From NCBI RefSeq assembly GCF_009727055.1, contig NC_052357.1, positions 5,919,613 through 5,983,612 of the forward strand: DNA of 64,000 nucleotides, written 5' to 3'. The notes beneath the pieces are model-generated. The model was not told where the DNA came from. It did not search any database and saw only the letters and a list, made by a program, of their open reading frames with translations. This stretch comes from Benincasa hispida (taxonomy: Eukaryota > Streptophyta > Magnoliopsida > Cucurbitales > Cucurbitaceae). Shown piece after piece: positions 45,186 through 56,243 of the stretch (positions within the stretch are counted from its first letter, which is position 1; every line of letters starts with the position of its first letter). The position numbers and the translations under genes are program-made.

Positions 45186-45290
45186 CATGGATTCTCTATT
45201 GTGGGCTAATTGGGCCTCATTAAGGCCCACGCTAAAGATTAAAATAGGCCCACACATTTTCATATGACATTGGCCCATAATGACTCCTTT
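45186..45290. promoter_or_regulatory. Cluster of five site II-type motifs without an adjacent gene
   Basis: TGGGCT at 45,202, TGGGCC at 45,211 and GGCCCA at 45,224, 45,248 and 45,272 lie within about 76 bases. Such clusters mark TCP-regulated promoters, but no reading frame starts near by on either strand. The last motif is inside a 33-base block that recurs inverted at 46,965-46,997. Confidence 0.35.
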
Positions 45291-45479
45291 CAAAAGCAAG
45301 TTAAAAGCTTGTTTGATTTGAGTATTTATTTTTTATTTTTTATTTTGGATCTCATTTAAGTTCGTTTGTTATTTTTACCAATTATCTATTTTCGAAAAAA
45401 ACATGTAGATTAAATTATGAATTATGTCTATAATTATGACATATTCGAATTTGGCGATTATAGAGTTAAACTTCTTAAC

Positions 45480-46545
45480 TAGGAAAAAATATCCTTTTGA
45501 TCCCTGAATTTTTAAAAATAGGTGCATTTGATATCTAATGTGCCATTTTAATCCCGAGTTTTTAAAACTATGTTTAAAAGGTCTCTCAACTAATAAGTTT
45601 ATTAATTTTAAACATAAAATTAATTAAACATATGATGTGCCGAAACGACTTGGAAACAATATATTTTTTTAATCTTTCTCATTTTTCTCTCTTCACTCTT
45701 TGTCCTCTCTCCTCCATCTCCATCTCTATTTGTCTCTCATTTTTCTATGAAAATGCTCATGAAATTTGCTCACTTCTCTCTTTTCTTTATCTCATACTTT
45801 TTTCTTTCATTTCTTCTCTTTCTTGCCCTCTCTTCTCTATCTCCATCTCTATCCTCCCTCTTTGTCTCTCATTTTTCTGCATACAATGTTTAAGCAATTT
45901 TTTTTTTTTAATTTTAATTAAATTAAAATAGTTGAACCGTAAAACCATTCTTGAAACATCCAAAGAAAACAAAACAAAAATCACCAAAAAAAAAAAAAAC
46001 CAAAACCAGTAAATGCAATTTATTTTTTCTTAAAAACACACACAAACAAAGCAGTAAACACCATGAAAAAACAGAAACACAAAAATTTGGAAAAAAAATA
46101 GAAAATCAAAATAAAAAGGAAATAGAAAATTAAAATAAAGGATGGAAATTACTTAAACGCAATACAAACTTTTTTTCTAAAAAATTAAGAGACAAAGAGA
46201 GAAGATGGAGGTTGAGAAGTGAGGACAAGAGAGAGAAGTGAGCAAATTTAATGAGATTCTTCATAGAAAAAATGAGAGATAAAGAGAGAAGATGGAAATG
46301 GAGGTGAGAGGAAAAGAGAGAGAAGAGAGAGAAATGAGAAAGATTAAAAAATATATTTGTATTCAAGTCATCTTGATACATTATATATTTAGTTAATTTT
46401 ATATTTAAATTTAATAGAATTATTAGTTGGGAACCTTTAAACCTATTTTTAAAAATTAAGATTTAAAATGGTCAAATTAAAATATTAGAAACTAAATATA
46501 TTTATTTTTAAAAATTCAGAGACCAAAAGATATTTTTTCTTTTAG
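45480..46545. mobile_element. Foldback / MULE-like element with ~400-base inverted repeats
   Basis: The left arm starts GGAAAAAATATCCTTTTGATC and the right arm, read inverted, gives nearly the same series (AAAATATCTTTTGGTCTC...). The arms match through TGAATTTTTAAAAATA, the AACTAATAA/TTATTAGTT region, CGACTTG / CAAGTC and a CT-rich (inverted GA-rich) block up to about 45,890 and 46,180. The loop (45,890-46,180) is A-rich and noncoding. No transposase. Open frames on both strands are shadows of the CT-rich arms. Long-armed nonautonomous Mutator-type elements have this form, but no 9-base target duplication was verified. Confidence 0.7.
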
Positions 46546-47214
46546 TTAAACATGGTAAATAGTTCTCAAAATATATCTTTCCCTCTCTGCCCATTGTTTT
46601 TCTTATCTTTTACTCGGTCCTAAATTTAACATATTCAATTAAAAAATTCACTCGAATAGAAAACGTAAGCTCATTAGCATGTAAGTAAACAGGAAAATAA
46701 ATAAACTAGAAAATATGTGGTAACATGATAATGTATCAGATTTTACTAAAGTTTAAGAGATTAGATCAAAAGTTTTGAACGGCATACCAATCAAATAAAA
46801 GGAAAAAAAATCAAATAAAAGGATCAAATTGAATTTATGTCCAAATTGCTTATGCAATAAACCAAATCCAAATATTAATAACATGTATTCCATTTTTGAG
46901 GTTGCACGAGATTTCTAGAAAAATTTGATTTGTAGAGTTGAACTTGTGTTGATGTAGATTTGATAAGGAGTCATTATGGGCCAATGTCATATGAAAAGTG
47001 GAGGAGAGAGAAATACATAAATAAATAACACACACACACATATATATATATATATAAAACGTAGGTGAGCGCTAAATTGTAAATAACCACTGATATTAGT
47101 GAAAATAGGGAGATCAATAGGTCTTTTTTGCAAAAAAAAAAAAAAAAAAAAAAAGAAATCTTCAAGATATTAACCTAATATGTGTCTTTTCTTAAGGTCT
47201 TTTATGTAGAAATC
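46546..47214. other. Intergenic with microsatellites
   Basis: Compound microsatellite (CA)n(TA)n at 47,028-47,056 and an A run of about 23 bases at 47,132-47,154. It also contains the inverted 33-base copy at 46,965-46,997. No gene. Confidence 0.55.
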
Positions 47215-47415
47215 TCTAAATAGATTAGTTCTCTTCATTTGTAGGGGTCTGAAATTTTACACTCTAAAGGGCTTAAAGAGAATTCTCCCAATAATCAAAA
47301 GACTTCCTGTTACAAACATTCTTCTAAGACTTCAACTTCAAGAACATCCGCACGCTCCACTTTCTCAAATCAAGCGTGCACATTCAATTGAGAAAGAACT
47401 AGAGGATCAATGACT
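47215..47415 (+). mobile_element. Fragment related to the nested solo LTR at 4,641
   Basis: Aligns by eye with 5,040-5,285: AAATAGA, CTCTTCATTTG, GAGAATTC, then ACTTCAAGAAC, TCAAGC and TCAAT(T/C)GAGA(A/G)AGAA. It is only the transcribed right half. It stops where the minus-strand Athila sequence begins. Confidence 0.5.
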
Positions 47416-49466
47416 TCTTTGACAGTATATCTTTCTGGAAATTTACATAGCTGGGCATCTGTTCAAGAGCTTCCACAAGGGGAATGTTGATATGAAGTTG
47501 CTTAAGGACATCTAGAAATCTCTTGAACTAATGGCTATCATCTTTCTTTTTCAGCCTGTTGGGAAATGTTGGCAATGGAGGCAAATTTCACTTGCCTTGT
47601 TTTTCTCTCTCGCCACAACAAAATCCTGTGGTGAGGGTTCTAGATTAGATAGTACTGAGGCATCTTTGCTTGAAGAATTCAATGTTGTTGGTGGTCTGTT
47701 GGAAGCATGAGTAGTATCACTAAAAACGTTATTAGTTGGTTCATAATTTGTGGAATCGATTGAAACTGTAGGAGTCAAAGTTTCTGGTATTGCTATAGTG
47801 GGAGATTTCAATTTTCCAATCTCTGGAGTTTGTTGCCGAGTTAGCCAGTGTCCTTCCACTTTGTAGTGTCACTGCTTGATATTGCTACTTGCCACTAATG
47901 TGAGGGGTTTTGGTGTTACTGGGTAGGGTGCCCGACAGTTTGTTTTTCAATTTGCTGGCAATCTGTCCGACCTGAACTTTTAGATTCCGGATCGAGGACA
48001 CTAGGCTCTGGATCAACGCATCATTCTTTCGAAAATATTCTTTCAAAAGTAGCTCTAAGGATGAGGATGTGTTGGAACTCGATGCATGATACGAGCGGTT
48101 GTGGGCAGGTTGATGGCCTTGACTGTGCTGATGGAATCTTGGGGGGCTTCTTTTATGCGCATGATGTGAAGGTGCATTTTGCTACTCAGGTTGTTGCTGG
48201 ATTCCTTCTTAAGAGAAATTGGGATGATTCCTCCAAACCGAATTGTATGTCTTGCTGAATGGGTTGTTATGAATTGAATAAATGACCTGAGGTTTGTGTG
48301 AGCATACTTCATAAGAGTGAGGCTCCCCGCACTTCACGCAACTTACAACAACGACCTAATTCAGTGCATTAAGTTGAGCAGAGTTTATGCCCAACACACC
48401 TTGGTTAATAGCCATCGACTTCAGGAGGGAAGTGACTTGAGCCATCTCGGCAGCTAATGTGGCCACTGCATTTGACTCAATCAACGCACCAGTCATCTTA
48501 TGTTTATCACAATTCTTGTTGCCATATCCATCATTTACAAAATCATCAGTGTTTCTTGAGATCCTGTCCAAAATTTCCTTGGCTTCTATATATGTCTTGT
48601 GCATAAGCCCACCCGCAGTTGATGTATCGGCTATTGATTGTGAAGCTTGGTTTAGTTTGCTATAGAAAGTTTTCATCTAGACACAGTCAGGTATGCCGTT
48701 ATGCGGGCAATTACGAACTAGGCGCTTAAATCTAGCCCATGCATCACTCAAGGTCTCAGAATCTTTCTGTTCAAAGATAGCAATGTCTCACCGCCTCCTT
48801 GCATTGATGGTAGGTGGAAAGAATTTTTACATAAATCTCTCAACAAGCTGGTCCCACAAAATGATTTCATTTGGCTCCAAGGAATCAACCCATTGCTTGC
48901 CCTTGTCTTTAAGAGTGTAAGGAAAGAGAGAGAGCCTGATCCCTTCTGGCGTCACGCCAGGAATAGTGAATGTGTTGCATATCTCCACAAAACTGGTCAG
49001 ATAGATGTGAAGATCTTCTCCAGGAGCCCCTCCAAACTGTCATGTAGTTTGGATCATTTGTAATATTACTAGCTTCATCTCGAATCGAGCATTCCCATCA
49101 ATCATTGGTCGCATGATGCTTGGAGAGAAATCGTACACGTTCGGGGTTGCATAATTCCGTATTGCTATATTATGGTCATTAGCCAGCAGGATTGGATTCT
49201 ACTGCCCCTGCCTATGTAGACCATTCCACCATTCGGGGTCATTGTTTTGATTGTTGGCCATATTCTTGTGTTGGTTCCTTCTTCGATTTCTGTTGTTTCT
49301 AGCTCTGCGATGGAATGTCCATTCAATCTCTAGGTTAAAATCAAATTCAGGTATTGTACCTTTACTTATATATTGTTTATAGCTTTGTTGCTCAAGCTAA
49401 CAATACACATAAGATCAAAAGGGTGCCAGTAAAAACACACAAAAATAAACAAAATTAGTGGCTAAG
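47416..49466 (-). pseudogene. Athila-type gypsy gag, minus strand, frameshifted
   Basis: Reading leftwards from the primer site: N-terminal block near 49,265-49,110 (NNDPEWW, NPILLANDHN, VYDFSPSIMRP), the capsid core near 49,000-48,700 (LSLFPYTLKDKGKQW, RFKRLVRNCPHNGIPDC), an open part at 48,676-48,356 (GGLMHKTYIEAKEILD), a decayed knuckle region, and at the far left the pre-protease motif LDVLKQLHINIPLVEALEQMP in split frames near 47,520-47,440. Stops and frame changes occur throughout. The rest of pol is lost at 47,416. The order and wording fit the Athila clade. Confidence 0.82.
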
Positions 49467-49484
49467 TCTCTGATAACAGTGCCA
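49467..49484 (-). promoter_or_regulatory. Primer-binding site, tRNA-Asp type, diverged
   Basis: On the minus strand TGGCACTGTTATCAGAGA, five bases inside the LTR end. It resembles the Athila primer site TGGCGCCGTTGCCAGGGA, seen in better form at 53,539 and 56,014. Confidence 0.7.
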
Positions 49485-49489
49485 AAAAT

Positions 49490-51029
49490 TGTTGTGTAAA
49501 ACCCGTTGTGCTCGATCATGTTAGAAATGATGATGCGATGAGATAAATTATGCGACGAGTTGTAGCTGTGTTATGTGTTTGTCATAAGTGTCCTTATATC
49601 AAACCAAGTATAAACAAGATATAAGTTTCTCAGTGTAAACCAAGGTCGAACTCGAGGACTCGTTAACTAAAATGTTTATGTGGTTAATGTGTTTGTAGCG
49701 AAAGTTAATTAAAGTATAATAGAGGAAAATAAATTTAAGATGTGTGCTCATAAAGCTATGCAATGAAATTAACTAAGCAAGCAATGAACAATTTAAGAAT
49801 GATCCTAAGAATTTTAAGGGAGTAGTAGCTTTAACTTGTAGTGGAAAATGAGTGGACAAAGCAGGGTTAGGGGAAGTCGATTCCAAGTTCCTAAGTTTAA
49901 CATCAAGGGTAATCCAAGCTCTATAACATTCGTTCATCGCACACCTTTTGGCAGCTAGCCCTATTTTTCATATCTCTATGATGCATGAATGATGTTGTGT
50001 TGATCATAAGGTTATTTCTATTTCTAGAAACACTTCTGATTTTGTTTAGTGAGTTCCACAACTACTTACCTTCTCGAGTAGTTGATTATAGCTACTTGAC
50101 TTAATGAATGATCATAGGCAAGCATTTACATATTCGTACACTAAGAAAACTGAATTAACCTTCAAAACTTAGACTTAGCTCCTGGTATTAAACTTCCCCT
50201 TTACCCCGTGGAATTTAGTTACTCATGGCAAAGGAAAAAAAAATGGTAAAAACAGATGAGAAGATGAAAGTAGTCATGATAATATATAGAAGTAGAAATG
50301 TCTATTATAAAATGAGTTAGTGTCTTAATCACAAAATGCAATACAATAGGGAGAAGCAAGAAACAAGAAGTGATATGCAGTTATCAACAATCTCTTGCTT
50401 CAATCTGATGGGGTGCTAAGGCTGCTGGTGAGGCTATGGTAGTGTGATATGGAGAAGGCTCTCTCAAGCACTTGCTCCAACGAGTTTTTCCAGTGGTAAA
50501 TCGAAGGATCTTTGGGAAGTGGGAGAATGCTCAGGGATGCTCTCAAATATGCTTTGGCTCGAACTAAAATTATGTATCTCTAAGTTGCTTTGGATGTGTT
50601 CATCCCTTTCTCTGGTCGTCAAGGCTCTATTTATAGAGCCATGGGCTGACAGGTTTGTGTCTTCCACTCAAATTAGTCGTCATCTCTAACTTGGTTAGTG
50701 AGAATGTCAGCACTGCTATCATGGTTAACATTCTGAAGTTATTGCAAAAGATCCATTAGGATAGTGCCAAAGATCCCAAGGCATGCAATAAAATGTTCCT
50801 TCGTCGGGTAAGAGCTCAGTGCATGCGGACAGGTCCTGCATCATCTACAAAACATAACACTTCGGTGCAAGTTGCCTCATGATATACGGTCAGTAGATAT
50901 TTCAAATATACTTCAACCCAAATATAGTTTTAAGAATGAATTCTTAGTAGTATCGATGCATATTCAACCTATCTAACCTCATTATTCTAAGTAAAAGGCT
51001 ACACTAACTTGTATTTCTACAAGTTATCA
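49490..51029 (-). mobile_element. Athila-type 5' LTR, minus strand
   Basis: On the minus strand it starts TGATAACTTGTAGAAATAC at 51,029 and ends TTACACAACA at 49,490, 1,540 bases with TG...CA ends, followed by the primer site. A TATA box lies at about 50,627-50,636 (minus strand CTATAAATAG). Its sequence differs from the TGATAATGGGCAG family at 51,853, so it is a second Athila family. Confidence 0.85.
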
Positions 51030-51720
51030 CTTGTTCAAGAATCTGATTTGAATGATAATGTTCCTCTGCTCGAATTAGCTGGTAAGAAAACTGTGAATGT
51101 TAAAAGTGTTGATAATGGATCCTCTGAGACATTCGAGTCTGAGTTTGATCAGCATAAGTCTATGAAATTCCTAATTCTTTAGAAGATAGTGATCTGAAGA
51201 GTTCTTTTGATGTTGACAATTTGCTCCAAGTCAGGTTAATAGAGCTCCTGTCAAATCCAGATAGAAGAAAGTTGTTTCCTCTAGACCAGCTTCTTTGAAT
51301 GTGTCATCAGTTCCATTGGATGGTGTTTCTTTTCATATCGAGTTAGAGGCTGCTTTGTGGAAATTTGTGGTTCAAAGGAAAATTGTACATGAAAAGGAAC
51401 TGTCTAGTCGAACTCAAGACTGTTTTGACCTTGTTAATCTGATTCCCCAAGCTCAACTTGATAGGACTATGCTCAATTTGGGACCATTCTACCGCCAGCT
51501 CATGAAAGAATTTATTGTCAACCTCTCTCCAAAATTTGACAATCCCAATAGTCCCGACTTCCACAAAGTTAATGTGTGTAGACATTCATTTATCTTCACT
51601 GCAAATCTTATAAATAAATATCTCAATAGAATTGTGCTTTCAGATGTCTGAAAAACGTCCTTCTCTGAGAGAGTTAACTTTTGAATTAACAAGAGGGGAT
51701 AGGACATCTTGGCCTAAGAA
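51030..51720 (+). pseudogene. Fragment of retroelement envelope-like ORF (plant transposon-protein domain)
   Basis: The open stretch 51,295-51,651 plus sense sequence before it in other frames. Recognisable pieces: GVSFH, ALWKFVVQRKI, the GPFYRQLMKEFIVNLSP block, NSPDFHKVNVC and ANLINKYL. These match the domain often labelled 'putative plant transposon protein' and, in cucurbits, 'envelope-like'. In Athila-type elements such an ORF lies downstream of pol. Here it stands alone between two LTRs, opposite in strand to the left element. Truncated at both ends; no membrane segment is visible. Confidence 0.6.
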
Positions 51721-51852
51721 GGGATAACTATCCACTGCTATTTTGAGCTTTAAATATGTTGTGCTTCATAGAATTGGAATCTTCAATTGGTGTCCTTTCT
51801 CGCACAAATCAAGCATTTCTGTTTCTTTTGCTACTCTATTATATCATATGGG

Positions 51853-53532
51853 TGATAACGGACAGAAATGCACGTTATTACAGTACGAATAAGTAAAACA
51901 ATGAGGGAATGCGACGGTAAAAATATACAAAATCATGTCTAAAAGCGGTAAACTGAGAATATTGCGATCGCATGCGCCCATCGCATAAAAGCAGCTAATT
52001 TACTTATTTTGTGCAGGAAAAATGTGTTGGCATAAGTAACATTGCGATCCAAGGAATTCGGCGTCTGCGCGCATTGAAAGATTACGACCGCAAAGTCATG
52101 CGATCGTATGCGCTTGCGAGAAGTTGCTCAAGAAGGTGGCCGCATAAAGACGACACATCAAGGTGAAAGCTTAATAAATCATGATGGGATAGAAAGCTGA
52201 TGATGGTCGAATCCGAATTTAGTTGACAAGCTGTTAATGACACACTGTAGCAAGTACATTCAACTTTTCGGTGACCATTAATCGACGCATCAGATAGAAG
52301 ATTTAATGACCTCCCATCATTGCAATCATTAGAGAGAAAAGATTCTTCACTTTGAGCTCTATAAATACCGAAGGCCGCCATCGATAAAGGAGTTCGCCAT
52401 ACAAAAGATAGATCATATATAAATTAAATAGCTATTAGTTTGTAGTTATTCATATACTTAGAAGGCGAAGGCGAGTGAAGAGAAGAAGATGCCGGGAGGA
52501 CATTTCTGGACAGCTCGAAAGACTGTCGGGAAGCGCTATAAAAGGAGAGAGGGCCGACACTTACGAAAGCAAGGATATTCTTCTGGGCAGAGTAGAGTAA
52601 AAAGACAGTGTAAAAGCCACAGGAAGAAAGACATTGCTACCAGACTTCTTATCTCTACTTTCCATTGTTGTTTTGTATTTTGACTTTATTTATAAAATGG
52701 AATTCTTATCTCAACATCTATTCAATCTCTTCACATTTCACATGAGTAGCTAAATTTCCGAATGGGCTGAGAAGTACTTAGCTAGCATGACCTAGGATCT
52801 TCACTTTATGCGATCATCTTGTCTTATGTATGTGCTATTCACCCTTTAGAGATACTTGAGAGAGTAGTTTAAAGAAAGAATCTAGGCTTGAGAGAGTCAA
52901 ATTAGAATATAGGCTTGAGAAAATTAGATTAGAATCGCATTGGCAAGAGATAGAAACTTAGACATAAGTTCTGTTTGCTATTATGCATCGCATGCACCCT
53001 AGAAATAGGATATGATAGTATGCGGTCGCCTTGTGTATGTATGCATCATTCATCACTGCATAGACAAGAATAGAGGCTTAGACATAAGTCCTATCAACAT
53101 TATCGTATACATCGCATGCATCCTAAAAATAGGAACCATGACATTTGCATTGAGGGATGACATGCTGTTGTGTGTGTGTGTGTAGCATGATCGCATAACT
53201 TGAATGCAATCTTAGGAAGTGTTAGCTAAATCCCTTCTCAACCCGTTCATCGCATACTCATTGTATTCTCGATTTCATCAACTCTTTAAACAAATCCATC
53301 GCATAGGATTTATACTTAAACAAAACATCAACCAACTTATTTGTTTTTTCCACCGCAAAGGAATCAATTTTATTGTCGCATAGTATCTCAGTAGTCCTTG
53401 TGTTCGACCTTGGACTTACCAGGAAACCTAGTGAGATTTATACTTGGGTTTTACTAGGAAAACATGCATGTGCAACGCATAAATCATCATCACAATTATA
53501 CACCATTATTTCATCACATTTACAATGCATCA
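51853..53532 (+). mobile_element. Athila-type LTR (TGATAACGGACAG family), copy A
   Basis: TG...CA ends (TGATAACGGACAG to ATGCATCA), 1,680 bases, with a TATA box TATAAATA at 52,360-52,367 and the end block TTCGACCTTGGACTTACC. A tRNA-Asp-type primer site follows at 53,539. Aligns along its length with 54,421-56,007. Confidence 0.9.
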
Positions 53533-53538
53533 AGTTTT

Positions 53539-53556
53539 TGGCACCGTTGCCAGGGA
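53539..53556 (+). promoter_or_regulatory. Primer-binding site, tRNA-Asp type
   Basis: TGGCACCGTTGCCAGGGA, one or two changes from the tRNA-Asp complement used by Athila elements. Six bases after the LTR. Confidence 0.85.
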
Positions 53557-53768
53557 CTATGACAGTACATATTGCGCTAACAGTAACTTTTTTATTTTCT
53601 TGGCAGCTTTCGACCTCTGTGCACTACCTCTCCTTTGGTAAGGGAAGAAACAGGGGTCGTATGAGTGAAGGACACGTTCCGGAGCCCAACTACGACCCAG
53701 AGATTGAAAGAACGTTCCGAAGAAGACAGTGAGACAACCTCCGATAACAGCAAGAGAGAAATCCTCGA

Positions 53769-54380
53769 ATGGCGGAAAAACCGGAAGACAGAGTAGCAAA
53801 TGCGAACAATATCATGGCAAACCCCATTCTCTTGGCGAACGACCATAATAGACCCATCTGGGACTATGCATTGCCCAACATCTATGATTTCTCCCTAGGA
53901 ATCATGAGGCCAGCTCTGGACGGATCGAGGTTTGAGATGAAGTCAGTTATGTTGCAGATGATTTAGACGGCCGAACAGTTTGGTGGAAGATGTGGCGAGG
54001 ATTCACATGCCCATTTCTGGAGTTTCATCGAAATTTGCAATACTTTTGTGTTCCCAAACATCTCAGCTGAAGAAGTTCGACTAACGTTGTTCCTATTTTC
54101 GCTATGCGACCAAGCAAGGAAATGGGTCTATTCTCTCGAACCAAGAGAGATAACGTCTTGGGAACAAGTAGTAGAGATGTTCATGAAGAAATACTTCACC
54201 CTGACCGAGAATGCAAGAAGGAGGAAGTTGATTACAAATTTTGAACAAGAAATTGATGAATCGCTCAACAATTCCTGGGCGAGGTTTAAGAGACTGGTGC
54301 GAGATTGTTCGCACAACTGCTTACCTGATTGTCTTCAAATGGAAATCTTCAAATGGAGACTGATGCGAGAAAATCTTTAG
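53769..54380 (+). pseudogene. Athila-type gag, C-terminally deleted
   Basis: Starts MAEKPEDR, then NPILLANDHNRPIWDY, LPNIYDFSLGIMRP, a stop at about 53,965, and in the next frame-continuous part the retrotransposon gag core (EEVRLTLFLFSLCDQARKW, SWEQVVEMFMKKYF, FKRLVRDCSHNCLPDC). At about 54,350, where copy B continues with more gag, this copy jumps to the 3' untranslated segment and the polypurine tract. The pol gene is entirely absent, so the element is nonautonomous. Confidence 0.88.
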
Positions 54381-54407
54381 TTTATGCTTGAGGACAAGCA
54401 TTGTTTT

Positions 54408-54420
54408 AAATTTGGGGGTA
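54408..54420 (+). promoter_or_regulatory. Polypurine tract of Athila-type element
   Basis: AAATTTGGGGGTA directly before the LTR start TGATAGTGGG at 54,421. It shows that the LTR at 54,421 is the 3' LTR of the element starting at 51,853. Confidence 0.8.
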
Positions 54421-56007
54421 TGATAGTGGGCAGAAATACACGTTATCACAGCGCAAGTAAGTAAAACAATGAGAGAATGCGACGGTAAAAATATACAAAA
54501 TCATGTCCAAAAGCGGTAAACTGAGAATATTGTGATCGCATGTTCCCATCGCATAAAAGCAGCTAATTTACTTATTTTGTGCAGAAAAAATGCATTGGCG
54601 CAAGTAACATTGCGATCCAAGGAATTCGGCGTCTGCGCGCATTGAAAGATTACGACCGCAAAGTCATGCGATCGTATGCGCTCGTGAGAAGTTGCTCAAA
54701 AAGGTGGCCGCATAAAGATGACGCATCAAGGTGAAAGCTTAATAAATCATGATGGGACGGAAAGCTGATGAAGGTCGAATTCAAATTTAGTTGACAAGCC
54801 GTTAATGACACACTATAGGAAGTACATTCAACTTTTTGGTGACCATTAATCGGCGCATCAGACAGAAGATTTAATGACCTCCCATCATTGCAATCATTAG
54901 AGAGAAAAGCTTCTTCATCTTGAGCTCTATAAATACCAAAGGACGCCATCGATAAAGGAGTTCACCATACAAAAGATAGATCATATACAAATTAGATAGC
55001 TGTTAGTTTGTAGTTATTCATATACTTAGAAGGCGGAGGCGAGTGAAGAGAAGAAGATGTCGGGAGGACATTCCTGGACAGCTTGAAAGACTGCCGGGAA
55101 GCGCTATAAAAGGAGAGAGGGCCGACACTTGCGAAAGCAAGGATATTCTTCTAGGTAGAGTAGAGTAAAAAGACAGTGTAAAAGCCACGGGAAGAAAGAC
55201 ATTGCTACCAGATTTTTATCTCTACTTTCCATTGTTGTTTTGTATTCTGACTTTATTTATAAAATGGAATTCTCATCTCAACATCTGTTCATTCTCTTCA
55301 CATTTCGCATGAGGAGCTAAATTTTCGAATGAGCTGAGAAGTACTTAGCTAGCATGGCCTAGGCTTGAGAGAGTTAGATTAGAATCTAGGCTTGAGAAAG
55401 TCAGATTAGAAATGCATAGGCAATAGATAGAAACTTAGACATAATTTCTGTTTGCTATTATGCATCGAATGCACCCTAGAAATAGGATATGATAGTATTC
55501 GGTCACCTTGTGTATATATGCATCATTCATCACCGCATAGACAAGAATAGAGGCTTAGACATAAGTCCTATCGACATTATCGTATAGATCGCATGCGTCC
55601 TAGAAATAGGAACTATGGCATTTGCATTGAGAGACGACATGCTATTGTGCGTGTGTGTAGCATGATCGCCTAACTTGAACGCAATCTTAGGAAGTGTTAG
55701 CTAAATCCCTTCTCAACCCGTTCATCGTATACTCATTGTATTCTCGATTTCATCAACTCTTTAAACAAATCCGTCGCATAGGATTTATACTTAAACAAAA
55801 CACCAACCAACTTATTTGTTTTTGCCACCGCAAAGGAATCAATTTTACTGTCGCATAGTATCTCAGTAGTCCTTGTGTTCGACCTTGGACTTACCAGGAA
55901 ACCTAGTGAGATTTATATTTGGATTTTACTAAGAAAACTTGCATGTGCAACGCATAAATCATCATCACAATTATCCACCATTATTTCATCACATTTACAA
56001 TGCATCA
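54421..56007 (+). mobile_element. Athila-type LTR, copy B (shared by two tandem units)
   Basis: 1,587 bases, TGATAGTGGGCAG to ATGCATCA, with a TATA box at 54,928-54,935. It is closely similar to copy A apart from a deletion near 55,360. It serves as 3' LTR for the unit on the left and 5' LTR for the unit on the right, because a primer site and gag follow it. Confidence 0.9.
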
Positions 56008-56013
56008 AGTTTT

Positions 56014-56031
56014 TGGCGCCGTTGTCAAGGA
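56014..56031 (+). promoter_or_regulatory. Primer-binding site, tRNA-Asp type, second unit
   Basis: TGGCGCCGTTGTCAAGGA, six bases after LTR copy B; matches the tRNA-Asp complement with about three changes. Confidence 0.83.
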
Positions 56032-56243
56032 CTACGACAGTATATATTGTGCTAACAGTAATTTTTTTATTTTCTTGGCAGCTTTCGACCTCTAAGCACT
56101 GCCTCTTCTTTGGTAAGGGAAGAAGCGGGTGTCGTATGAGTGAAGAACACATTCTGGAGGCCAACTATGACCCAAAGATCGAAAGAACTTTTCGAAGAAG
56201 ACAATGAGACAACCGCTGACAACAATAAAAGGGAAATCCTCGA

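Noticed and set aside
45632..46381. Open frames of Leu/Ser/Phe-rich peptides resembling membrane proteins
   Set aside because: They come from the CT-rich arms of the foldback element and appear in mirror form on both arms and strands.
47132..47154. A-run that could be the tail of a retroposon or SINE
   Set aside because: No target duplication, no internal pol III boxes and no recognisable body upstream.
52489..52683. Basic peptide MPGGHFWTARK... as a possible gene
   Set aside because: It lies inside the Athila LTR downstream of its TATA box and is broken by a stop in the other LTR copy (55,085).
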